DNA from: JBHGYD01 sp041920415
GTDB taxonomy: Bacteria > Bacillota > Bacilli > Bacillales > Anoxybacillaceae
Direction of reading: 5' to 3'
DNA length: 64,000 nt
Assembly: GCA_041920415.1 (NCBI GenBank)
Contig: JBHGYD010000054.1
Coordinates: 1-64,000, forward strand
Below, piece by piece: positions 41,224 to 49,931 of the stretch (position 1 is its first letter; every line of letters starts with the position of its first letter). A model generated the notes under the pieces. It did no database searches. It was not told the DNA's origin and saw nothing but the letters and a program-made list of their open reading frames with translations. The position numbers and the translations under genes were made by a program.

Positions 41224-42516
41224 ATGCTTTTTTTGAAAGAACCTTTGTCTTTTCGAATGAGACCAAGAACGATCGATGAAATAGTCGGACAGCAGCATAT
41301 TATTGGTCCGCACACGGCTTTATACAAAATGATTAAAAACGGTCATGTGCCGTCGCTGCTGCTGTACGGTGAGCCGGGTATCGGCAAGACGTCGCTTGCT
41401 TATGCGATCGCCGGGACGGTCGAGCGGGAATTTTTTGCGTTGAATGCGACAACATCCGGGAAAAAAGAAATGGAAGAAGTGGTAGCCCAAGCGGAAATGG
41501 TCGGTAACGTCATTTTGTTTATCGATGAAATTCACCGCTTTAACAAAGCGCAGCAAGACTATTTATTGCCAAACGTCGAAAAAGGATTAATTACGTTAAT
41601 CGGCGCGACAACAGAAAATCCGTTTCATGAAGTGAATCCCGCGATTCGCAGCCGCTGCGGACAAATTAAACAACTGAAACGATTAGCGAAAGAAGAGATT
41701 GTTCTTCTTTTAAAGAGAGCGTTACATGATAAGGAAAGAGGGCTTGGTCTGTTGTCCGTTCGTATCGACGACCGCTTGCTCGATATGATCGCGGTTGCTA
41801 CGAACGGTGATGCCCGTTCGGCATTAAATGTGTTGGAAGATGTTGTGTATGCTTCAAGCGAAATCGATGGAGTTGTTTGTGTCGATGAGCAAACCGTGTT
41901 AGAATGTGTTGAAAATAAAGGATTTAGTCATGATAAAGGCGGGGATTTATATTATTCGCTTTTATCCGCTTTTCAAAAAAGCATTCGCGGCAGTGATGTC
42001 GATGCTGCGCTTCATTATTTAGCAAGACTTCTTGAAGGAGGGGATTTATCGGCTATATGCCGACGGCTAGCCGTTATTGCTTATGAGGATATTGGACTCG
42101 CTAACCCGATCATGGGCGTAAAAGTCATGGCGGCCATTGAGGCAGTTGAACGCTTAGGGCTTCCGGAAGCGAGAATTCCGCTTTCAGTTGTAACGATTGA
42201 ATTATGTCTTTCTGCAAAATCGAATTCCGCTTATAAAGCTTTGGACAGGGCCATTAGCGATGTGAAAAGTGGAAAAGTCGGCGAAATTCCAAATCATTTG
42301 AAAGATGCTCATTACGAAGGTGCAAAAGTACTAGGGCATGGGAAAGGCTATAAATATCCGCATGATTATCCGAATAGCTGGGTTTATCAACAATATTTGC
42401 CGAAAGAATTAGCGAACGCGCAATATTATGTGCCGAAAGAGAGCGGAGATGAAAAATATTTAGCAAAGGTTTATGCGCGGTTAGAAGAGTTAAAGCGTCA
42501 AGGAGCCAAAGAATAA
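41224..42516 (+). CDS. rarA: Replication-associated recombination protein RarA (MgsA)
   Basis: 430-residue AAA+ ATPase acting at stalled forks. Walker A LLYGEPGIGKTSLAYAIA, Walker B VILFIDEIHRFNKAQQD, sensor 1 LIGATTENPFHEVNPAIRSR. The C-terminal MgsA tetramerisation region has LYYSLLSAFQKSIRGSDVDA, YEDIGLANP and YPHDYPNSWVYQQYLP. The first residues (MLFLKEPLSFRMRPRTIDEI) are standard. SD GAAAGGAATGAGG. The B. subtilis orthologue yrvN also follows tcdA. Confidence 0.94.
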   Translation: MLFLKEPLSFRMRPRTIDEIVGQQHIIGPHTALYKMIKNGHVPSLLLYGEPGIGKTSLAYAIAGTVEREFFALNATTSGKKEMEEVVAQAEMVGNVILFIDEIHRFNKAQQDYLLPNVEKGLITLIGATTENPFHEVNPAIRSRCGQIKQLKRLAKEEIVLLLKRALHDKERGLGLLSVRIDDRLLDMIAVATNGDARSALNVLEDVVYASSEIDGVVCVDEQTVLECVENKGFSHDKGGDLYYSLLSAFQKSIRGSDVDAALHYLARLLEGGDLSAICRRLAVIAYEDIGLANPIMGVKVMAAIEAVERLGLPEARIPLSVVTIELCLSAKSNSAYKALDRAISDVKSGKVGEIPNHLKDAHYEGAKVLGHGKGYKYPHDYPNSWVYQQYLPKELANAQYYVPKESGDEKYLAKVYARLEELKRQGAKE

Positions 42517-42633
42517 TGTTTTGCAGATCGTAAGAAGCAAGTTTGTAGAAATGAACGAGATCAAGATTTATGCTATAATGTCAGAGGTCTCTTATGAGAA
42601 AGTGGTTTTTAGTTTTCAATATGGAGTGTTTAT

Positions 42634-43305
42634 ATGACACATTATTTCACATACGGTAAATATAACCATTCGTTACTTCGGTGGGCCATTTATTTTATGG
42701 GTCTACTTATTATGGCTTTTGGGATCGTGTTAACCATTAAAGCGAATATCGGAAGTGCTCCGTGGGATGTGCTCCATATCGGGCTCTATCGCCAATTCGG
42801 TTTAACAATCGGCACATGGTCCATTATTGTCGGTGTTATCATCTTGACGATTTCCGCGTTGATTTCAAAGGAGTTTCCGCAAATCGGAGCATTTATGAAT
42901 ATGATATTCGTTGGGATGTTTATAGATTTATATATGATGATTCCATATCTTCGAACTCCCGATACGTTATTTTGGAAAATGATCATGTTGCTTGGGGGTA
43001 TATTAATTAATGGATATGGGATGGGCTTTTACATTTCAGCGAAAATGGGCGCCGGTCCGCGCGATAGTTTAATGCTTGCGTTAATGGAATTAACAGGATG
43101 GAAAGTGCAGCATATCCGCATTGTAATGGAAGTGATGGTCCTTTTTATCGGATGGTTGTTAGGGGGACCTGTTTCGCTTGGTACGTTTATTTTTAGCGTA
43201 ACAATCGGTCCAGTTGTTGGAGCGGCTTTGCCGCATTGTCAACGTTTAACAGAACGAATGCTAACAAAGTCTATAAAATCTGACAAGAGTGAGGTAAGCA
43301 GTTAG
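42634..43305 (+). CDS. YczE/YyaS/YitT-family integral membrane protein
   Basis: 223 residues with five predicted membrane helices (WAIYFMGLLIMAFGIVLTIK, TWSIIVGVIILTISALIS, IGAFMNMIFVGMFIDLYMMI, IMLLGGILINGYGMGFYISA, IVMEVMVLFIGWLLGG). IGSAPWDVLHIGL and MGAGPRDSLMLAL are the repeated family motifs. In B. subtilis, YczE influences lipopeptide production; the function here is unknown. A TATAAT occurs near 42573 without a good -35. Ends 10 nt before cymR. Confidence 0.8.
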   Translation: MTHYFTYGKYNHSLLRWAIYFMGLLIMAFGIVLTIKANIGSAPWDVLHIGLYRQFGLTIGTWSIIVGVIILTISALISKEFPQIGAFMNMIFVGMFIDLYMMIPYLRTPDTLFWKMIMLLGGILINGYGMGFYISAKMGAGPRDSLMLALMELTGWKVQHIRIVMEVMVLFIGWLLGGPVSLGTFIFSVTIGPVVGAALPHCQRLTERMLTKSIKSDKSEVSS

Positions 43306-43315
43306 GGGGAGTACG

Positions 43316-43732
43316 ATGAAAATTTCGACAAAAGGTAGATATGGATTAACGATGATGATTGAACTGGCAAAAAAATACGGTGATCGCCCGATTTCGTTAA
43401 AATCGATTGCGAGAGCACATGATTTATCGGAGCATTATTTGGAACAGTTAATTTCACCGTTACGAAATGCAGGACTTGTCAAAAGCATTCGCGGAGCGTA
43501 TGGCGGCTATGTATTAGCGGATCATCCAGCGAAAATTACAGCAGGAGATGTGATTCGCGTCCTTGAAGGGCCAATTAGCCCGGTTGAAGGATTGGAAGAA
43601 GAAGAGCCGGCCAAACGAGAGTTGTGGATTCGCATTCGTGATGCGGTGCAAGAAGTGTTAGATAGCACGACACTTGAAGATTTAGCAAAATATAGTGACG
43701 GTGATGAAGAAGCGTATATGTTTTATATTTAA
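43316..43732 (+). CDS. cymR: Rrf2-family cysteine metabolism repressor CymR
   Basis: 138 residues. N-terminal winged HTH (MKISTKGRYGLTMMIELAKK, with HDLSEHYLEQLISPLRNAGL as recognition helix). GAYGGYVLADHPAKITAGDV is the Rrf2 wing. The three Fe-S cysteines of IscR are absent, consistent with CymR, which instead senses cysteine through the CysK-O-acetylserine system. SD TAGGGGGAG. It directly precedes the cysteine desulfurase gene, the B. subtilis order yrzC-yrvO-trmU. Confidence 0.9.
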   Translation: MKISTKGRYGLTMMIELAKKYGDRPISLKSIARAHDLSEHYLEQLISPLRNAGLVKSIRGAYGGYVLADHPAKITAGDVIRVLEGPISPVEGLEEEEPAKRELWIRIRDAVQEVLDSTTLEDLAKYSDGDEEAYMFYI

Positions 43733-43759
43733 TCTACTGAACGGAAAGGAGAATTTTGT

Positions 43760-44905
43760 TTGGAACGAATTTATTTAGATCATGCGGCTACGTCACCAAT
43801 GCACCCTGATGTTGTCGAAACAATGGTACCGTTTATGACAGAAATTTTTGGTAACCCTTCAAGTATTCATTCCTTCGGTAGACAAAGCCGTCATGCGATT
43901 GATGAGGCGCGGGAAACGATTGCCAAAAGCATCGGGGCAAAAGAGAATGAAATTATTTTTACAAGCGGCGGAACGGAAGCAGATAACCTTGCGTTAATTG
44001 GCGTAGCAAAGGCAAATCATCAGAAAGGAAAACATATTATTACTTCATCCGTTGAACATCATGCCGTTTTGCATACATGTCATTATCTTGAAAAACAAGG
44101 ATTTGAAGTTACTTATCTCCCTGTTAACGAGCAAGGGAAAATTTCGTTAGATGATTTACAAAATGCTCTTCGCGATGATACGATTCTTGTTTCGATTATG
44201 TTCGGCAATAATGAAGTAGGTGTTTTGCAGCCAATCAAAGAAATTGGTCAAATGTTGAAAGAGCATCAAGCATTTTTCCATACCGATGCTGTACAAGCTT
44301 ACGGACTGATTCCGATTGATGTAAATGAGCTTCATATTGATTTACTTTCTGTTTCCGCTCATAAAATCAATGGCCCAAAAGGGGTTGGCTTTTTGTATGC
44401 AAGGGAAACGGTAAAGCTCATTCCGCGTTTATATGGCGGTGAACAAGAACGGAAACGTCGCGCGGGAACAGAAAATGTAGCGGGAATTGTCGGACTGGCG
44501 AAAGCGGTTGAAATTGCTCAAGCAACAATGAACGAGAAAGCAAGTATGTATCGTTCATTTAAAGAGAAAATGCTGGGGATTTTTGAGCAGGAAGGTATTC
44601 AGTACATCGTAAATGGAGACAAAAACGATTCACTTCCGCATGTGCTGAATGTTGCTTTTCCAGGAACGAACGTTGAGTCAATGCTCGTAAACTTAGATTT
44701 AGCTGGTATTGCAACTTCAAGCGGATCAGCTTGTACAGCAGGATCGATTGATCCGTCTCACGTTCTCGTCGCTATGTTTGGTAAAGAATCGGAACGGATT
44801 CGTTCTTCGGTTCGCTTTAGCTTCGGGCTTGGAAATACAGAAGAGCAAATCGAAAAAGCCGCTTATGAAACCGCAAGGATTGTACGAAGACTAACAAACA
44901 AATAG
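43760..44905 (+). CDS. Cysteine desulfurase (YrvO/IscS type) for tRNA thiolation
   Basis: 381 residues, TTG start with SD GAAAGGAG. PLP enzyme; Lys in SVSAHKINGPKGVGF, active-loop Cys in TSSGSACTAGSIDPSH, substrate loop RAGTENVAGIVG. More IscS-like than the nadB-linked NifS. mnmA follows 15 nt later, so this enzyme probably feeds persulfide sulfur directly to MnmA for 2-thiouridine, as YrvO does in B. subtilis. Confidence 0.92.
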   Translation: MERIYLDHAATSPMHPDVVETMVPFMTEIFGNPSSIHSFGRQSRHAIDEARETIAKSIGAKENEIIFTSGGTEADNLALIGVAKANHQKGKHIITSSVEHHAVLHTCHYLEKQGFEVTYLPVNEQGKISLDDLQNALRDDTILVSIMFGNNEVGVLQPIKEIGQMLKEHQAFFHTDAVQAYGLIPIDVNELHIDLLSVSAHKINGPKGVGFLYARETVKLIPRLYGGEQERKRRAGTENVAGIVGLAKAVEIAQATMNEKASMYRSFKEKMLGIFEQEGIQYIVNGDKNDSLPHVLNVAFPGTNVESMLVNLDLAGIATSSGSACTAGSIDPSHVLVAMFGKESERIRSSVRFSFGLGNTEEQIEKAAYETARIVRRLTNK

Positions 44906-44920
44906 GATGGAGGTTACTTC

Positions 44921-46036
44921 ATGAACAAAGCACCAAAAGATACTCGCGTCGTCGTGGGGATGTCAGGCGGTGTCGATTCGTCTGTTGCGGCTCTTCTTTT
45001 AAAACAACAAGGATATGATGTTATTGGCATTTTTATGAAAAACTGGGATGATACAGACGAAAATGGAGTATGTACCGCAACGGAAGATTACGAAGATGTC
45101 GTACGCGTTTGTAATCAAATCGGTATTCCATATTATGCCGTGAATTTTGAAAAAGAATATTGGGATAAAGTGTTTACGTATTTCTTAGACGAATATAAAG
45201 CAGGTCGCACACCGAATCCGGATGTCATGTGCAATAAAGAAATTAAATTTAAGGCGTTTTTAGAGCATGCGATGTCTCTTGGAGCGGATTATTTAGCGAT
45301 GGGGCATTATGCGCGCGTAGAATATCGCGATGGCGAATATAAAATGTTGCGCGGCGTTGACCAAAACAAAGACCAAACCTATTTCTTAAACCAACTAGGA
45401 CAAGAGCAACTTTCAAAAATCATGTTCCCAATCGGGAATATTGAAAAAGCGAAAGTACGGGAAATAGCAAAAGAGGCAGGACTTGCCACGGCAACAAAAA
45501 AGGACAGCACCGGTATTTGTTTTATCGGTGAGCGCAATTTTAAAGAATTTTTAAGCAACTATTTACCGGCTCAACCTGGAACGATGCAAACATTAGACGG
45601 GGAAGTAAAAGGAAAACATGATGGACTAATGTATTATACGATCGGGCAACGCCACGGTCTTGGAATTGGCGGAAGCGGAGAACCATGGTTTGTTGTCGGC
45701 AAAAATCTGAAAGAAAATATTTTATATGTCGCTCAAGGGTTTGATAATGAGCTGTTATATTCAGACTCCATTATTGCGACAAACGTTAACTGGGTATCCG
45801 GTAAAATACCAACAGAGCCGATGAAATGCACAGCGAAATTCCGTTACCGTCAACCGGATACAGGGGTAACGGTTCATGTCATTGATGAGAAAACGGTAAG
45901 AGTCGTTTTTGACAAACCTGTTCGTGCGGTTACACCTGGTCAGGCAGCTGTCTTTTACAACGGTGAGGAATGTCTTGGCGGCGGAACGATTGACCAAATT
46001 TTCCGCAACGGAGAAAAGCTCTGGTATGTTGGTTAA
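44921..46036 (+). CDS. mnmA: tRNA-specific 2-thiouridylase MnmA
   Basis: 371 residues. PP-loop VVGMSGGVDSSVAALLLKQQ; catalytic Cys in NPDVMCNKEIKF; persulfide Cys in KDSTGICFIGERNF; substrate motifs MGHYARVEY and GQRHGLGIGG. It thiolates U34 of tRNA-Lys, Glu and Gln. SD GGATGGAGG. Terminator follows at 46046. Confidence 0.96.
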   Translation: MNKAPKDTRVVVGMSGGVDSSVAALLLKQQGYDVIGIFMKNWDDTDENGVCTATEDYEDVVRVCNQIGIPYYAVNFEKEYWDKVFTYFLDEYKAGRTPNPDVMCNKEIKFKAFLEHAMSLGADYLAMGHYARVEYRDGEYKMLRGVDQNKDQTYFLNQLGQEQLSKIMFPIGNIEKAKVREIAKEAGLATATKKDSTGICFIGERNFKEFLSNYLPAQPGTMQTLDGEVKGKHDGLMYYTIGQRHGLGIGGSGEPWFVVGKNLKENILYVAQGFDNELLYSDSIIATNVNWVSGKIPTEPMKCTAKFRYRQPDTGVTVHVIDEKTVRVVFDKPVRAVTPGQAAVFYNGEECLGGGTIDQIFRNGEKLWYVG

Positions 46037-46045
46037 TGGATATAG

Positions 46046-46077
46046 AAACCTCAACTCTTATCGAGTTGGGGTTTTAT
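46046..46077 (+). terminator. Terminator of cymR-iscS-mnmA
   Basis: Stem AAACCTCAACTC / GAGTTGGGGTTT (46046-46057 / 46063-46074) with one G-U pair and a T-rich tail. Confidence 0.85.
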
Positions 46078-46112
46078 GTATGATAAAATAAATGAGGGAG
46101 CTGAACAGAAAA

Positions 46113-46775
46113 ATGGAAGATAAAAACGCTTTAGGAATTCAATACATGCAGCAAGGAAAATACGAAGAAGCGGTAAAATGCTTTAATGAAGCGATTGAAG
46201 CGAATCCAAGCGACCCCGTTGGCTACATTAATTTTGGAAATGTATTAGCGGCCGTAGGAGAAGAAGAAAAGGCGCTCAAATTTTTTCAAAAAGCACTCGA
46301 GTTGGATGACAGAGCGGCTACGGCTTATTATGGCATCGGCTCCATCTATTATAATCGCCAACAATTTTCTCAAGCGAAAGATATGTTTGAACAAGCGGTC
46401 AAAAAAGGATTAAACGATGGAGATGTGTTTTTCATGCTTGGGATGTCGCTCATGTACTTAGAGCAGCCACGACTTGCCCTTCCTTATTTGCAGCGTGCGG
46501 TTGAGCTAAACGAGCGCGATGTTGAAGCGTTGTTTCAACTCGGACTTTGCTTAGCACAGCTGGAATTTGTCGATGAAGCGATGACTTATTTCCAACAAAC
46601 AATTGCCTTAGACGAACGTCATGCCGATGCTCATTATAATTTAGGTGTCGCTTATGCATATAAAGATGACATTAAGACAGCGCTTGAAATGTTTACAAAA
46701 GCGCTTGACATTCAACCTGATCATCTGTTAGCTGGGCATGGAAAAAAATTGATGGAAAAAGCGTTACAACAATAA
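46113..46775 (+). CDS. Tetratricopeptide repeat protein (YrrB-like)
   Basis: 220 residues made almost entirely of about six TPR units (for example AVKCFNEAIEANPSDPVGYI, ALKFFQKALELDDRAATAYY, AMTYFQQTIALDERHADAHY, ALEMFTKALDIQPDHLLAGH). A protein-interaction scaffold with no enzymatic domain. ATG 46113 is preferred (GAGGGAG upstream, spacing about 12 nt); ATG 46092 has no SD. Between mnmA and recD2 as B. subtilis yrrB. Confidence 0.85.
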   Translation: MEDKNALGIQYMQQGKYEEAVKCFNEAIEANPSDPVGYINFGNVLAAVGEEEKALKFFQKALELDDRAATAYYGIGSIYYNRQQFSQAKDMFEQAVKKGLNDGDVFFMLGMSLMYLEQPRLALPYLQRAVELNERDVEALFQLGLCLAQLEFVDEAMTYFQQTIALDERHADAHYNLGVAYAYKDDIKTALEMFTKALDIQPDHLLAGHGKKLMEKALQQ

Positions 46776-46797
46776 CAAAAAGGGTAGGGGATTCCAA

Positions 46798-49161
46798 TTG
46801 CAACAACAAGAATCGTTTGCCTTAGGGGAAAAATCGTTTATTAAAGGAACGCACGTAGTGACTATTTTCCATAACGAAAGCAATCTCTATTCTGTTGTTC
46901 GCATTCGCGTTGAGGAAACGAACGAAGCATATGATGAACAAGAAGTTGTTGTAACTGGATATTTCCCTCGCATGCATGAGCATGATACATATGTTTTCTA
47001 CGGTGCGTTTAAAGACCATCCGAAATTTGGGAGGCAGTATGTAGCAGAGCATTTCCGCAAAGATTTTCCACAAACAAAAGAAGGTGTCATTCATTATTTG
47101 TCGAGCGATTTATTTAAAGGGATCGGCAAAAAAACGGCAAAAGCAATCGTCGATGCGCTCGGAGAAAATGCCATCTCCAAAATTTTAGCAGATCCTCACG
47201 TATTAGACGAAGTTCCGAAGCTTTCAAAAGAAAAAGCAAAAGAGCTATACGATTCATTGCGGGCGCACGAAGGGCTTGAACAAACGATGATTGTCCTTTC
47301 CCAGTTCGGATTTGGTCCACAATTGTCGATGAAAATTTATCAAGTGTATCAAGACGAAACGCTTGCCGTCATTCAACAAAATCCGTATCAACTCGTCGAA
47401 GATGTTGAAGGGATCGGGTTTGGACGAGCGGATGAGTTAGGGTATCAATTAGGAATTTCCGGCAACCATCCTGCCCGTATTCGTGCTGCTTGTTTATTTA
47501 TTCTCGAGCATGATTGTTTACAAGAAGGACATGTGTATTTAACAGCGGAACAGTTGGTGACAAACGCCAAACAATTGCTTGAAGCGAAAAGAGACGAGGA
47601 AATTCCGGAAGCAACGATTTCACACACGCTGCTGACGCTCGTAGAAGAAGGAAAACTCATTTGTGAAGGCGACAAGTTTTATATCCCTTCGCTTTATTTT
47701 GCAGAAAAGGGGATTGTGACCAATATAAAACGACTACTGCAACAAACGGAAGCGGTGACCGTTTTTCCTGAATCAGAATTTTTATTAGCGCTCGGTAGAT
47801 TAGAGGAACGTCTTTCCGTCCAATACGCCCCTTCGCAAAAAGAAGCGATTCAAAAAGCGCTTGCGTCTCCGCTTTTTATTTTAACAGGAGGTCCAGGAAC
47901 AGGAAAAACGACGGTCATTAAAGGGATTGTGGAAATTTTTGCTGATTTGCATGGTATTTCGCTTGATCCGAAAGACTACAACAAAGACCATCCTTTTCCT
48001 ATTTTGCTTGCTGCTCCAACAGGAAGAGCGGCGAAGCGAATGAGTGAAGCGACGGGATTGCCGGCAATGACGATTCACCGCTTGCTTGGCTGGAATGGAG
48101 TCGAAGGGTTTACTCATGATGAAGATGAACCGATTGAAGGAAAGCTGTTAATTGTCGATGAAATGTCGATGGTCGATACATGGCTTGCGAATCAACTCTT
48201 TAAATCACTTCCAGATGGAATTCAAGTCATTCTTGTCGGTGATGAAGATCAGCTTCCATCGGTCGGACCAGGACAAGTATTGAAAGACTTACTGCAAACC
48301 GAGGTCATTCCTACTGTACGCCTTACCGAAGTGTATCGCCAAGCGGAAGGCTCCTCCATTATCGAATTGGCGCATCATATGAAAAAAGGAGTTTTACCGA
48401 CTGATATCACTGCACCGAAAGCCGATCGTTCGTTTATTCGCTGCCATGCGGGGCAAGTTGTTGATGTCGTTCGACAAATTGCTGATAACGCACGCAAAAA
48501 AGGATATGCGGTCAAAGATATTCAAGTGTTAGCACCGATGTATCGTGGTCCTGCTGGTATTGACCGCTTAAATCAAGCACTTCAAGAACTGTTTAATCCG
48601 AAATCAGACAAAAAGCGTGAACTTTCCGTCGGTGACGTTGTCTACCGCGTCGGTGACAAAGTATTGCAGCTTGTCAATCAGCCGGACGAAAACGTCTTTA
48701 ACGGCGATATTGGTGAAATTGTCGCCATCTTTTACGCGAAAGAAAATACGGAAAAGCAAGATTTAGTGGTCGTTTCGTTTGACGGAAATGAAGTGACGTA
48801 TTCGCGTCAAGATTTGCCGCAAATTACCCATGCTTATTGCTGCTCGATTCATAAATCGCAAGGAAGCGAATTTCCGATTGTAATTTTACCGGTTGTAAAA
48901 AGTTATTATCGGATGCTAAGGCGCAATTTATTATATACCGCTGTCACAAGAAGTAAGAAGTTTTTAATTTTATGTGGAGAGGAAGAAGCGTTCAAGTTAG
49001 GTGTTGCTCGCTGTGATGACGGTGCAAGGCAAACGACATTAGCAGAAAAATTAAAACAGACATTTCAACCGTTTAAAGAAGGGGAACTTCCGCTTGATGA
49101 AGCAAACATGGGGATGGAAAACGTTTCACCGTATGATTTTATGGAGGAAGGCAAAAGATAA
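46798..49161 (+). CDS. recD2: SF1B helicase RecD2 (RecD-like DNA helicase YrrC)
   Basis: 787 residues, TTG start. N-terminal OB-like and HhH region (FKGIGKKTAKAIVDALGE, FGFGPQLSMKIYQVYQD, VEGIGFGRADELGYQLG), typical of the RecBC-independent RecD2 class. Helicase motifs: ILTGGPGTGKTTVIKGI (I), LAAPTGRAAKRMSEATG (Ia), LLIVDEMSMVDTWL (II), ILVGDEDQLPSVGPG (III), LTEVYRQAEGSSI (IV), AYCCSIHKSQGSEF (V), LLYTAVTRSKKFLILCG (VI). All look intact. A 5'-3' helicase for repair and fork maintenance. Confidence 0.95.
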   Translation: MQQQESFALGEKSFIKGTHVVTIFHNESNLYSVVRIRVEETNEAYDEQEVVVTGYFPRMHEHDTYVFYGAFKDHPKFGRQYVAEHFRKDFPQTKEGVIHYLSSDLFKGIGKKTAKAIVDALGENAISKILADPHVLDEVPKLSKEKAKELYDSLRAHEGLEQTMIVLSQFGFGPQLSMKIYQVYQDETLAVIQQNPYQLVEDVEGIGFGRADELGYQLGISGNHPARIRAACLFILEHDCLQEGHVYLTAEQLVTNAKQLLEAKRDEEIPEATISHTLLTLVEEGKLICEGDKFYIPSLYFAEKGIVTNIKRLLQQTEAVTVFPESEFLLALGRLEERLSVQYAPSQKEAIQKALASPLFILTGGPGTGKTTVIKGIVEIFADLHGISLDPKDYNKDHPFPILLAAPTGRAAKRMSEATGLPAMTIHRLLGWNGVEGFTHDEDEPIEGKLLIVDEMSMVDTWLANQLFKSLPDGIQVILVGDEDQLPSVGPGQVLKDLLQTEVIPTVRLTEVYRQAEGSSIIELAHHMKKGVLPTDITAPKADRSFIRCHAGQVVDVVRQIADNARKKGYAVKDIQVLAPMYRGPAGIDRLNQALQELFNPKSDKKRELSVGDVVYRVGDKVLQLVNQPDENVFNGDIGEIVAIFYAKENTEKQDLVVVSFDGNEVTYSRQDLPQITHAYCCSIHKSQGSEFPIVILPVVKSYYRMLRRNLLYTAVTRSKKFLILCGEEEAFKLGVARCDDGARQTTLAEKLKQTFQPFKEGELPLDEANMGMENVSPYDFMEEGKR

Positions 49162-49275
49162 AGATACATTTCGCACTTAGCTCATAAAGGCAACGTTCCT
49201 CACAGTATGTATATTTTTTGAAGCATTTGTCAAAAATGGGGCTATAAATCAACAAAAAGAGGAGCGTGCCTTTTT

Positions 49276-49464
49276 GTGCTGAAATGTCCTAACTGCCAAA
49301 GTAAAGACTTAGGGAAAATCGGTGTGAATCAATATTATTGTTGGAATTGTTTTATCGAGCTATCTGTAGCAAAAGGAATGATTTACACACATCAAGTGGA
49401 AGAAGATGGAACGCTTAGCTCGCTCGATGACTTGTTTAGCGAACAAGAACGAACGATTTCTTAA
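49276..49464 (+). CDS. Small zinc-ribbon protein
   Basis: 62 residues, GTG start with SD AGAGGAG. Two CxxC pairs (LKCPNCQSKDLG and YYCWNCFIELS) make a zinc ribbon; the C-terminus is acidic (EEDGTLSSLDDLFSEQER). Function unknown. The region between recD2 and yrrI in B. subtilis also carries small genes. Confidence 0.75.
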   Translation: MLKCPNCQSKDLGKIGVNQYYCWNCFIELSVAKGMIYTHQVEEDGTLSSLDDLFSEQERTIS

Positions 49465-49492
49465 TGAAAATTACATTCGAGGGGGAGCCGCC

Positions 49493-49627
49493 ATGAATCG
49501 CACAGTAACATCGTTGTTAGCGGTTGGGTTAGGAATTGCCGCTTATCAATTTGCGCAACGTAATAATTCATTGAATATGCGCACAATGAGAAAAATGGGT
49601 AGACGCTTGATGAAACCACTTATGTAA
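49493..49627 (+). CDS. yrzQ: YrzQ-family small protein (DUF3918)
   Basis: 44 residues from the ATG with SD GGGGGAG. N-terminal hydrophobic helix (VTSLLAVGLGIAAYQFAQ) and a basic tail (MRTMRKMGRRLMKPLM). Function unknown. Upstream in-frame codons exist but lie in the previous gene. It precedes yrrI in relatives; element copy 2 now separates them. Confidence 0.75.
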   Translation: MNRTVTSLLAVGLGIAAYQFAQRNNSLNMRTMRKMGRRLMKPLM

Positions 49628-49633
49628 AAATAA

Positions 49634-49668
49634 AACGGCAATCTCGATAACGGGATTGCTGTTTTTTA
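49634..49668 (+). terminator. Terminator of yrzQ
   Basis: AACGGCAATC / GATTGCTGTT (49634-49643 / 49654-49663) with one wobble, followed by Ts. Confidence 0.8.
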
Positions 49669-49685
49669 TGTAAAAACCGTATAAT
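49656..49685 (+). promoter_or_regulatory. Probable native promoter of yrrI, now upstream of element copy 2
   Basis: TTGCTG (49656-49661), 18 nt, TATAAT (49680-49685). Transcription from it would enter element copy 2 about 30 nt later and continue through tnpB and the RNA region to yrrI. Confidence 0.55.
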
Positions 49686-49931
49686 CGTTTGCATCTCTCC
49701 TACACTAATGGTAGGAGGGATAAGCAGTTTGTTAAACATCTATAAAAATGTATGAAATCATGTCAATATCTCCTGTTATGGGACAAGGAGGGATGGATGT
49801 TCTCCAACTTTTCCATCGTCTCCTGTCTTATGATAAAAAATTATCTCCCCCTTCCTCATGTAAAAAGGAAATGAAGAAGAGTTGACGAATATATGTTCTT
49901 AAGGATTCAAACATAGGGGGATGGCAAGGGG

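Noticed and set aside
46092..46112. Upstream ATG of the TPR gene and similar upstream starts for nadB (2092), secDF (18594), RND (37016) and alaS (53025)
   Set aside because: No SD at these codons, while the chosen downstream starts have good SDs and match family N-termini.
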